Origin: Nematostella vectensis
Lineage: Eukaryota > Cnidaria > Anthozoa > Actiniaria > Edwardsiidae
Reading direction: 5' to 3'
Assembly: GCF_932526225.1 (NCBI RefSeq)
Contig: NC_064036.1
Coordinates: 16,388,953 to 16,452,952 of the forward strand
Length of the DNA stretch: 64,000 nucleotides
The translations under genes and the position numbers were made by a program. The notes under the pieces were generated by a model, which was not told where the DNA came from, ran no database searches, and saw nothing but the letters and a program-made list of their open reading frames with translations. Of this stretch, positions 11,691 through 23,300 are shown piece by piece; the first letter of the stretch is position 1, and every line of letters begins with the position of its first letter.

Positions 11691-11702
11691 AAGTGTATAA
11701 CT

Positions 11703-11732
11703 AAGAGAGCATAAGATATCTTATGCTCTCTT
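11703..11732. other. Perfect 30-bp palindrome
   Basis: The sequence reads aagagagcataagat and then its exact complement, centred on gatatc. It lies 12 bp from the end of the foldback element. Confidence 0.85.
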
Positions 11733-13000
11733 GGTATAACCTTACACTTCCCTGGTATAACTTCCCCTCCTGGCGAAATTTTATTTGTCACCATGTCAAC
11801 TAACTGAAATTCATGAATATTGTTAAATTTTACAATTATTGTGCACACTAGAAACAATTCTGCATTATTTTGGCCTAAAAGTGTGGTAAAGCAGCAGAAA
11901 TGATCGTGATTTTGAATGTAATATGCTGAGATTGCATTGTTTCTGTTATTTTGTGCCACTATTACTTTGCTTATTCTAGCGGGGAATTATGTGATCCTGT
12001 GCTTTGCAAGTGTTCACCATAAATTAAAACTAGCATCATCCCCAGAAAACCAACCCAACAACCCCTTTCCAAATACTCCAAAGCATTAAACAGACATATG
12101 AGAAAAATTTGGTGACAGTTAACTTATATGATGTCTTCAGAAGAAAATCACCCCCATTCCCACCCTTGGATCTGTCTCTGTATGGGTGTGTTCATTAGAA
12201 ATAAGGTATAGACATGAAAGCCCTACAGAAAATGTAGGACAACAGACAGAATCATCCACTTTTGGGAGATTGAGATTAATTAAACCACCTTTAAACTGGT
12301 TTAAGTGCTGGTGTGAATGCGGTACTAGCCGTAATAGTTGCAATACGGTGTTTTCGTGCATGTCTGGAAGTATGGATTATTTTTTCTCATTTTACCTTAT
12401 CTGGACGAAGTTCGATTCTCGGTCATGTCAAAGATGTTTTTTTCTACATTGTTTACATTTACTATCAGTACTGTCTTTACGCAGCAGTAACGATATATTT
12501 CAGCGCATAGCCTGGATTTTCCCACGGGGCTGTGTCATGCATGTAGTCTTGACGTTTACATGGTAACCCTTGCCACAGGGTAACCATAAGAAAAAAAATG
12601 TCATCACTTACGATATTGAATTGATACAGCACAGGGTACCCATCAGGATCTTAGGGCTAGCAGGCCCGTTTCCAGGATTTCTAAAGATTTTAGATTTAGG
12701 GTTAATTATCATTCATGGGCTTTTGAAGTAACACAGTGGCTACATGCACTGAAAGTCGCTTTACCTTTGACGATCTTTCCCTTTCTTTACCTTTTCCTTA
12801 TCTTTACCTTTGACGATCTTTGACGATCTTTGCCCAGCAAATAGAATTCTTAATTGTCTTTAGTGTCCACAAGCGGCTACAACCAAGTGTATGCGAAGCT
12901 CAAATCAAATTCACTTTCCTGCTTACCTTTTATCAACAAATAAAAAAATATAGAGTACCTACTAGGTCGACAATTTACTCGGTTATTTGAATAAATTGAA

Positions 13001-13239
13001 AACTGTCGGACATTTAGTCCATTGAGGACCTTCCCCAACTGTCGGGCATTTAGTCCATTGAGGACCTTCCCCAACTGTCGGGCATTTAGTCCATTGAGGA
13101 CCTTCCCCAACTGTCGGGCATTTAGTCCATTAAGGACCTTCCCCAACTGTCGGACATTTAGTCCATTGAGACCTTCCCCAACTGTCGGGCATTTAGTCCA
13201 TTAAGGACCTTCCCCAACTGTCGGGCATTTGGCCACTGC
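13001..13239 (+). repeat. 36-bp minisatellite, about 7 copies
   Basis: The unit contains aactgtcgggcatttagtcc followed by attgaggaccttcccc. One unit lacks a base. Short open frames on both strands here are products of the 36-bp period. Confidence 0.95.
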
Positions 13240-13897
13240 GTTTTGCTAACCTTCGCGTTTGTTTGCGAATGAATTTAAATGTTTTTCTGTTATACGAGTA
13301 AGCTTCTGCCAGAGCATTTCTTGAGAAAAGCGAAGCTCGCGAAAACTCCACCACTTTGTAACCGAAAAATAGATTGCTAAGGCCCGATTCATATATCGCG
13401 CTTCTGCCAGGCACGTGGACATTTTGAAACATTTCGACGATGAAATAGTCTAGCTTTAGATTGAGAGCGCGACGTATTAACCGGATCTAGAGAAGAGAAC
13501 CAAGCCAGCAAACCAAAACTTACAGCTTCTTAGTAGATAAAGGAGAATTGGAAATCTTGTAAACTCTTAAAAAAATGCACAGGCATGTAAGCTAAAAGTA
13601 GCGCGTACTTCGAAAACGCGCTAACGAAAAAGTACAAATGAACATCCATCCAAGTCCTTATATGGTGATGATGGACGTTTTGGCATTGATTGACAGCGCT
13701 ACAAAATTTAGAATAAATGACGAAACGAATTCCAATTAACTGAAATCACAAATCTTTTAAGATTTAATTAAAATTGTCCATTAGATCGACAGTCCATCTG
13801 CTCAATTTTCGAACTGCGGTTCTTTCTCCAGAAGCCCAGCTCCAATTCATATTTAAGGCAATCATCTATAAATAAGTTTACTCTTTCGGCCATTAAA

Positions 13898-14396
13898 ATG
13901 GCGACGGACGTCCACATTGCAACGGATGTTGCGTTTAGTGGCATCTCAGAGGATGAGAACTCGGGGGAAAAAGGATGCGAGGCCATGGAAAAGAAAGGAT
14001 TCTTCATCCATCCGCGGTCGCGCGCTTATCGAACGTGGGAAACTTGTAATGTATTTTTCTGCTTCCTCACGTTTGTTATCGCACCATTCCAAGCCTCCTT
14101 CGACTCCAGCATAACTTTTCTTTGGGCCGTAGTCTACCTATTGGACGCATCCTTCTTTCTGGACATCGTTTCGAAATTTCACTTGGCATTCTTCGAGAAA
14201 GCATCGATAATTACAGACAAGGCGCGCATCAGACGAAACTACATCAAAGGGCGGTTCCTCCTGGACCTGCTGTCTGTGTTACCTTTTGACCTGATCGCAC
14301 TTTGGTTGACAGTCGACAAAATGGAACCAAGTCAAGTCCTGGCTTTTGTCCGATTGAATAGACTGCTGAGACTTCACCGTATTATGCAGTACTTCC
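13898..14396 (+). CDS. CNGK: CNGK first exon 1b (S1-S4 of repeat 1)
   Basis: This 499-nt exon encodes residues 1-166: an acidic N-terminus eight residues longer than in exon 1a, the FFIHPRSRAYRTWE segment before S1, S1-S3, and an S4 with four regularly spaced arginines. The start has A at -3 and G at +4. It ends TTC C before donor gtgagg, phase 1, giving His at the exon 2 junction. It is the copy nearest exon 2 and is taken here as the reference start. Repeat 1 has S1-S4 on one exon, whereas repeats 2, 3 and 4 divide the same region over two to four exons. Confidence 0.9.
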
Positions 14397-17300
14397 GTGA
14401 GGTTTAAATGCGTTTGTATGCGTTATTGCAAATGCAGTAGGTAAATGCAGTAGTAGGTAAATGTTTGATAGCATTTTTCAAGTTTTTTTTCCTACTTCCA
14501 CTGTTATAATTTCAACGATTGTGTAATGATGTTCACGATGATCAAATGATGACGAGAAAGAAAATAACAGTGAAAATTTAATTTTATCTATTAATATATT
14601 TATACTTATATATACCAAAAACTGGAAATCGATTCTGCCAAATTTTCGTCTTTAATAAGACTTCTTCAGGGCAGACTGCAGACTGCAGGGCAGATTGTCT
14701 GCCCTGAAGAAGTCTTATTAAAGACGAAAATTTGGCAGAGTCGATTTCCAGTTTTTGGTGTATTGTATTCATTGTTCTGGTACGAGATCGCGACAGTTTG
14801 GGCTTTTTTATTCTATACTTATATATAGTTACAGTAAAAAATAGGATAGAATTAGATGGGTAAAATGTGGCATTCTCACATCAATTTCTTATTTTAAAAA
14901 TCATATTTTGCGATTTATATAAACGTTCCTACATCTGCTATAATGACTTTTTCAAACTGCTTTTCTTTTTAATATCCTTGCTGCTCATGTAATATGAGAT
15001 ATTTTATTGATAAACTTTGGTGGCGGTTTTTTTTCTGTAGATGCCCGAGATAACGATCTTCGCTCGAACACCACCACAGTTAGGGCGTTCAGATACAGCG
15101 CCATGTCGTTCATCATTATCCACCTATTTGCATGTGGCTGGTACTATCTGGCATGTGACAACATGGCCGATGGCAAAGGCAAATGCATAACTAAATCCTG
15201 GGCCAATCTGAAAGCAGGTAACTGACCTACATCATTGCAATTAGGTCGTTTTTTTCAGGCACGATGGTTCTTTGAGCGAGAAATGCAAGGATTCGAGAAG
15301 TCGGTGTTTCTTATCAGGCCGACTTGTAACTTCGTGTAAAAAGAACTTGGCTGAAAGAGATTGTTAATTGGTTAAGGAAATTGCAACAAGCAAGATAAAA
15401 TATTGTTTTATTTTATATAAATGCTGAAACAGAGGGTTCGAGTAATCGGGACAACTGTGCATTTGGGATTTTGTAAATAAGTGTTATCTTTAAGACAGTC
15501 ATTTTTGAATTCACAGCCAAGGAAATGTTGGAGTTTGGTGCGTTTCCACGATATATGACGGCGCTTTATTGGGCAACGGCCACTGCTTCTTCTACCGGGT
15601 GAGTGCTCAGGTCTTGATACTTGGGGTAGCTGTGATGAGTAATAAGCCTGGCTGCTTTGCTGCTCGTGTTTTTTTTTAAGAAAAATGGCGGCCATCGCGA
15701 CACATAAATCCTGGAGGAAATTTCAGTTCTTTCCAATGATTTTGTGCCATTCTTGTGAAGAAAAAAATATTGAACATTTCTTGGATATACGTTCGAAAAG
15801 AAATTGGAGTATTTTCAAAAACAAGGGTGTTATGAAGGTTCTAAAAGGGAAATGTGACAAAACCAGATTGAAAGGATGAATCCGAGTAGCTGGTTAGATG
15901 GCGACAGGAACATTTTTGAGGTGGAGGTATCTTTTAATAAATGCCTTATCTGTTTTTTGCTTTGCATAGAATTTATTGAAGCTTTGAAAAATTACAGTAC
16001 TATAGTATTCAAAGTATATATAATCACTACTACATACCTTTCAACCTCAGAAAATCTCAAGGCTTGAGAATTTTTTGGGGGTGAGGGGTGGGGTATATTT
16101 ATTTTTGGGGGTGAGGGGTGGGGGATATTTAATTTTTGGGGGGTGAGGGGTGGGGTATACCCTTAAAGGGGCTCACAAGCTATAGCAGTTTAATGGCTTT
16201 CCTGCTATTATTGAGCCAATCAGCAGACGTTTGCTGTTCAGAAAGCTCTCACACACAATATAGATCTCACACGCCTGTTTGAGTGGCACTACAAAAAATA
16301 GAAAAATAGGCAAAATGTGGATTTTCTATTAGGATTTTCTATTCAGGATTTCTCTTAAGTGATAAAAATTGCTAAATAGCGGGAGATTTGTTGCTCTATG
16401 CGGGAGAGCGGGAGAAGAAGTCCAAAATCTTGAGACTCCCGCCTAATGTGGGACAGTTGACAGGTATGCTACTGCCGATAAAAATGCAAATAAAATGTAT
16501 GCATTTTAGTAACTAAACAAGTCAACTTGAATGATTGTGAAGCTCTGTCCACCCTTCAATAGAAATGACTATGTTCTACAGGACTGTCAAAATGTACTGA
16601 AAGAGGTGGTAGCAAAAAAGTAGCTTGGTGTGAGAGATTGAGGCACAATTATGTAGCTCTATTATTTTCATTTTCATCATCAGACAAAGTAGCAGACGAT
16701 AAAAGGTGAAGTAGCCAGAAGAGCTCTGGCATTCACTGGCTTGTTTTGGCAGCCCTGTTCTATAGCTATAACAAAAATAACATATGGATAATAATACAGA
16801 TACTAAAATACTAATAGCTCACACTGTATTGATGGTTAGGTTTGGAGATATTCATGCAGTTACAGACTCAGAGAAGTGGTATTCCATTCTTTGCATGTTG
16901 ATTGGTATTGCCTACTTCTTTGGCCTTTTGCTTGGAAGTATGGCTTCAATTATTACTAACCTTGATGCCATGCGAGCCAGTTATAATCACCATCTCACTG
17001 CCATCAAGCAGCATATGGTAAGTCTGCTGAACTGTTGTTGAGATCTTTTTTAACAGGGGGAGGGGTGCTTATTGGGCAGAGGGGGGTCATTATTTAAAGG
17101 AGGGAACTTATTCTGATCATTATGGTATAATAGTTAGAGAGAACCATTCTGAAAAAAATAAGTGGTACAGTAATACTGCAACTAGAGTTAACTGTTTTGA
17201 TACCAATATTTGAGTGACAATGCTAACATTATATTAGGTTAAAACTACTGTACAGTAGAGCAAGAAGCTGATGACAGCAAAATTGAATTGAAGAATTTGA

Positions 17301-20300
17301 TAAGCTGACAAAAAAGAGATTAAGGACCATGCTTATTATTTTGTTATATATTTTATATTAACAGCAAGACCTCAATATATCTAAGAAAGTGCAGGAGCGT
17401 GTTGTTGCATACTATGAATACCTGGTGAGTATTTCCAATCAATCTATCTATTATTATTTTAGAAATTGAGAATAAAATATAACTTCTTATTGTGATGTAG
17501 AACTAATTGTGTTTTCTCCCCAGTGGTTAACTACAGAGGGAGTAAACACTCAAGGAATATTTAAGGATCTGCCTGTCACTCTACAAACTGAGCTTGCTCT
17601 TAGCATCAACAACAAAGTACTAGAAAAGGTAATAATTCTTGCAAATGACTGCATAAAATAATTCTAACTACACCAAGTGTTGCTTCCATACCTGCCAAGA
17701 TAACAACTTCAAAACTATGAATAATGGATTATAAAGCTGCAAAATAGTTTATCTTGTGGTATGTCAAACAAGGCAACACCAACAATGTTGGCCAGTGTTG
17801 GCTTTGTTAACACAGGGCTATAGGTTACATACTACAATGTAATTTTGTCACACAAGGCATGATGGTCAGGGTAAACCATGAAATGCTAGTGTTACACCAT
17901 CTTTTTTGGTTAAAAGCGGGTATTCATACCATGGCACCTTGGGAGAAGGGGAACATAAAAGAGGGATAATGGTTGTGATACGGGTAGAGGTAGTTGGCAG
18001 GGGATGAGGGAGGGTCATTGTGGGGATAATGCTACGTTGAGTGGAGTTGGACTATAAGAAGTGTCCGGGGTAGTGATGCAGTTGTTCTTGCCATGGCGTA
18101 TCGGGTGAATGGGAAGATTAAGGAGGAGGTATTGGGTAGGGATGTATAGACCGGAAAACAAAAAGGCTGATAAGGGGTAAGGTGTACAAAACAAAAGTTC
18201 ATAAACATGCACATAAATGTATAATAAATTACAGTAAATAAGGAATTGAATATTTCATAGAGCTCTTTGAAAGGTTAAGCAGCCTTACGTGTTTTCTAGT
18301 ACAGGTTTATCATCAGGGGGTAAGACCAAGTACTAGTCAAATGCGACCAGGAGAATGGAAACCGGGAGCCGAGGGATGCTAGGGGGATGGTCAGGGTAGT
18401 GCTAGTGTTACACCTCTTGTAGAAACTGTAAGGCATATTAATGTATGTAGTGTTACATAGGGTTATGTTTACATCAGGTTTTTGGATCAATTATAGCATG
18501 GATACTATCCAGGGCATTTTATAAAATGTGTGTTATATTTCAAAACACATAGAGTTTAGGTCTTGTTTCTATTATGGCTTGAGACAATGTTTTCACTGCC
18601 ATTTGGTGTCTTTTCAGGCTGAGGTATTCAAAGATCTCAGTGCTGGCTCCAAGCGGATGCTCACCACATACATCAAGCCTGTGTTCTTCATGCCTGACCA
18701 AGTAATCATCAACAAAGGCGATGTTGGGAGTGCAATGTATTATATCCATAGGGGAAAAGTTGAGGTAAGAAGGAATGACTATACATGCTACACAGGGGAT
18801 TTGGTTATAAGCTTGACAAGTGTTTTTTCAGTGGTTGGGTGTTGGATTAATTTGTTTTCATTATTTTGGTTTTTAAAAACTTTGAAATACTTTTAAAGAC
18901 TTGGCAATATTTTTGGGGAAGAAAAGTACTTTTTGTTCTTCATTTTCCCCTATTTGCAAAGATTGCATATTTTTGATGAATTTAAAACAGAAACAGATGG
19001 ATTTGTAAAGCAAGAAAAAACATTGTGAAGTGTTTTGAAAAATGGTTTCTATTCTGATGTGGACTTTTGAAAGTATTAGGAAGTCAGGGGCTTCAAATTA
19101 CTATTATTAGGTAGTATTTAATTTTTATGCTCTTTCAAACTCCCCCCCCCCCCCCCCCCCACCTTCATACTAATGACTGGGTTCATTTCCCATGGAATCA
19201 ACTATTGCTTGAAAGAATGACCTACCTTGCAAAAAATATTAACCATGTAAATGTTCCTTTAGGCTTTAAGTGAAGATGGGGTTAAAGTGGTTCTAGAAGA
19301 AGGACACTTATTTGGAGAGGTAGGGACACAAATACTTGTAAGTAAATGTTATCTGTAGCGCAGAGAGTATTATGATAATTTTTCAATTTTTAAAGGATTG
19401 TATACAAGTATAGATTATTATTTGATAATGTTGCTGCATAGGGTATGCTGACTTTGATAGAAAAAGCTTATATAATAAAGGAGTGGGGCTTAATGGAGTG
19501 TGTTCTTTGTTATTCTAGGTGTATTGCATTTATTCAACTGTGTTTTACTTATATTCTAAGCCATGTTTGATAATTCCTAGAACCTTCAGACAAAATCTAT
19601 TTCAGAATTGAAACTGTTTATTGTCTTGTTTCCTTTTGCATAATGTGGTCTATAACAGTACTCGGGTGAACAATCAATGAAATTTGACTATTAAAGAAAA
19701 GTTTTTTAATTTCATTTTGTCTCTCAGGTTACACTGGTGTATAACATTCTGCGCACCACTGTTGTGCGTGCCATCACACCCTGTGTTATCTGTGTGCTTG
19801 AACGCCAGGACATGAACAAAGTGCTCAACTACTATCCTAAGGGTACAGGTCAATGTAAATGAATACAAAATAACCAGAAAAATTCATTATGCCCTTAGAT
19901 ACTACAGATCATGGATACTACTTTTTTCTGTTGTCTTAGAGCTTTGCATGCTTCATGCTCTTTCTCAACTCATCTAAAAATGGATTTCGTGACAAAATGT
20001 TGATCTAGTTGCAGAAATATTTCATTCCCTTAGCATTATTTTTCACTAAATGTATTTATAAATTAAATGGCATACCCTGAGGATTTCCTAATTCGACAAA
20101 ACATCACTAAAAAGTTTTTATCATTCTTTCTCTTTGTTTTTTTTTTTTTTTTGTACAGCTCTTCAAAAACTCCACAACATTGTTGAAGATCGCTGTGAGA
20201 TTGTTCAGTCTAAAGGAAACTCTGTCCTAGAAATGACAACTGATGAAGCAAACCATGAACTCTTACATACTGTGGTAGGTGGTGACTATTGTGTTGTGCA

Positions 20301-23300
20301 GAAGAGGGTGTGGTTTCCCGCTTGATTACCTGCTTTAGACTGTAATCTTTAATAGTTCTCTATTTGAAACTGTGCTTTGATACAGGGCTTCTGGAATTAC
20401 GCGCTTGTGTGGAAGCGCGTAATTTGGCTTTATCTGCCTAATCCGTGTAATCCACAAATTTCCACGTAATCCCGTGTAATTTGGCTATATTTTGATAAAC
20501 AAAACATTTAATTGCACAGCTGATTTGTTCTATTAGGGTTCTTACCTATATTTCTCGTAAAAAAAGAGAGATATTCTTCGTAAGAGTGCGATATTTGAAC
20601 TGAATTTCGAAAACAAATAAAATGACTAAGCGTTCTTTGCTAAACCGCGAAGGCCTAGGACTAATAATAAAATACCTTTTTTAATTGGCTGGTGGCTGGG
20701 AGCCAATTAAAACTTGCCTAAGATATTTTCACACAAAAAAATAACCTTTTCAAGTTATTTCGTGCTTTCCTTTGGTACAAAATGTAGTTTGGGCGTAATA
20801 TTGATATTCCGTGTAATTTAGCGCGTAATTCAGTAAAGAATCCTGCAAAATTTTGATTTTTAAAGAAAAATGTATTGCAAAATCCTGCGTAATTTAGCGC
20901 GTAATGATTGATTTTCCACGTAATTTAGAGCGTAATTTAGCAAAGAATCCCGCGTAATTTTGAGTTTTTTTTCGTGTAATTCCAGAAGCCCTGTTGATAA
21001 TAGAGAAATATTAATCACAAAAAGATAATTTTTATCCAGGCCCTTTTGTGTAAAACAGAGCCTACAATATATTAGGGCCTTTTTGGTCTTTGTGTTAATC
21101 CTAAAATAAGTGTGAGCATTTGGTGAAACCAGCATGAGCTTACCATTATGATCAGTGCACAATTCCACAAAGTGGATGTCAGCTTTTCATTGTCAACCAC
21201 TCACTGCGGGGGATGCTAAAGCTTCTGGGAAATGGGTGCAGATTGGCCAAAAGATTTAGCAAGCTGTATTGTAATTGACTTAGATTTCTGTTTCCTTGTA
21301 GGGCTACAAAGAACCGACAAATAAAGGGCATAGGTAAGGAAGAATACACACGCACCAACCTTCTAAAAGAAAAAACAGGCGGTCTTGTGGACAAAGAAGC
21401 CCACTAACAAAACAAAAACAAAATATTTTCCATCTGGATGGGTTTGTTTTTAACACTTATGTAAGTTGATGTCATATGGACTGTACAGTGTGTGTGTGTT
21501 AAGCACAAAACAAAGCAAAAATTGACTACAGTCATTTAAAATTTGAGACCTATTTTGCAAAAAAATCCATTGAAAATGTGTTATCCAGTGATCTAACTCG
21601 TATTTTTTTGCATTAGTAAAAGATTTTCACGGTTTTATACGCAAGTTACTCCCAGTTATAGTGCTCAGATGTCGCAATTTGCAGGGTTTTCTAGGACAGT
21701 GCTGTGTGATTTCTCTAGTCAAGACTATTATGCCACTTGTTTGATATCTTCTCATTACATTTCACAGCTTCTGGCAGCGTCTGACAACAACAGTGATCCA
21801 CCCCCACTCCAAAAAGCTGTACATATGGGAGCGTGTGCATCTGGGGGCACTAGTTCTTACCTTCATGCTGAACTCATTTGTTGCTTCATTCTCTGTTGGG
21901 CTCCATCACCTTGGTTATGGCGAGAATATCTACATGAATATCATCCTATTTGTTTCTTACATCCTTGATGCCATTCTTATTTGCGATTTTCTGCTGAGAT
22001 TCAACCTTGCCACAGCTGCAACATCAGGTACATTATTTCAATTACATTTTATATTCCTTATAGAGGGAGGGGATCACTGGTGTAAACGTAACACAAGAAA
22101 GAGGGAATCAGTAGTGTTAACATTACATGAGAGGGTATCACTGGTATAAACATGACAGGAGAGAGGGGGGATCACTAGAGTGGAAACATTAATACAAGAG
22201 GGAGGGGATAACTGGTGTTAACAGGACAATAAAGGTAGGGTATCACTGCTGTAAACATGACATGAGAGGGAGGGGGTCACTGGTGTAAACATGACATGAG
22301 GGAGGGAATCACTGGTGTAAACATGGCATGAGAGGGGGGAGATCACTAGTGTAAACATGACATGAGAGGAAGGGCATCACTGGTGTAAACATGACATGAG
22401 AGGGGGGAGATCACTAGTGTAAACATGACATGAGAGGGAGAGGGTCACTGGTGTAAACATGACATGAGGGAGGGAATCACTGGTGTAAACATGGCATGAG
22501 AGGGGGGAGATCACTGGTGTAAACATGACATGAGAGGGAGGGGATCACTGGTGTAAACATGACATGAGAGGGAGGGGATCACTGGTGTAAACATGGCATG
22601 AGAGGGGGGATATCACTAGTGTGAACATGACATGAGAGGGAGGGGATCACTGGTGTAAACATGACATGAGAGGGAGGGTATCACTGGTGTAAACATGACA
22701 TGAGGGGGAGGGGATCACTGGTGTAAACATGACATGAGGGAGGGTATCACTGGTGTAAACATGGCATGAAAGGGGGGAGATCAGTAGTGTAAACATGACA
22801 TGAGAGGGAGGGGATCATTGGTGTAAACATGACATGAGAGGAAGGGGATCACTAGTGTAAACATGACATGAGAGGGAGGGGATCACTTGTATTAACATGA
22901 TAGGAGAGAGAGGGAATCACTGGTGTAAACATGACATGAGAGGGAGGGGATCACATGTGTTAACATGACATGAGAGGGAGGGGATTTGTGGTGTAAACAT
23001 GACATGAGAGGGAGGGAATCACTAGTGTAAACATGACATGAGAGGGAGGGGATCACTTGCATTAACATGATAGGAGAGGGAGATAATCACTTGCATGAAC
23101 ATGACAAGAGATGAAGGGGATCACTGGTGTAAACATGACATGAGAGGGAGGGAATCACTAGTGTAAACATGACATGAAAGGGAGGGGATCACTAGTGTAA
23201 AGATGACGGGAGAGGGAGGGGATCACTGGTGTAAACATGACATGAGAGGGAGGGGATAACTTGTATTAACATGATAGGAGAGGGAGGTAATCACTTGTGT

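Larger units (their letters stand above)
7247..13897 (+). other. Intron/alternative promoter region between exons 1a and 1b
   Basis: If exon 1a is used this is intron; otherwise it is upstream sequence. I find no further channel exon in it. It holds a G-rich stretch (7930-8040), dispersed repeats, one TTAA-type MITE, a foldback element, a perfect palindrome and a 36-bp tandem array, listed separately. A weak TATA-like string (ctataaataag) lies at 13865-13875, 23 bases before the exon 1b ATG, probably too close to be the core promoter. Confidence 0.6.
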
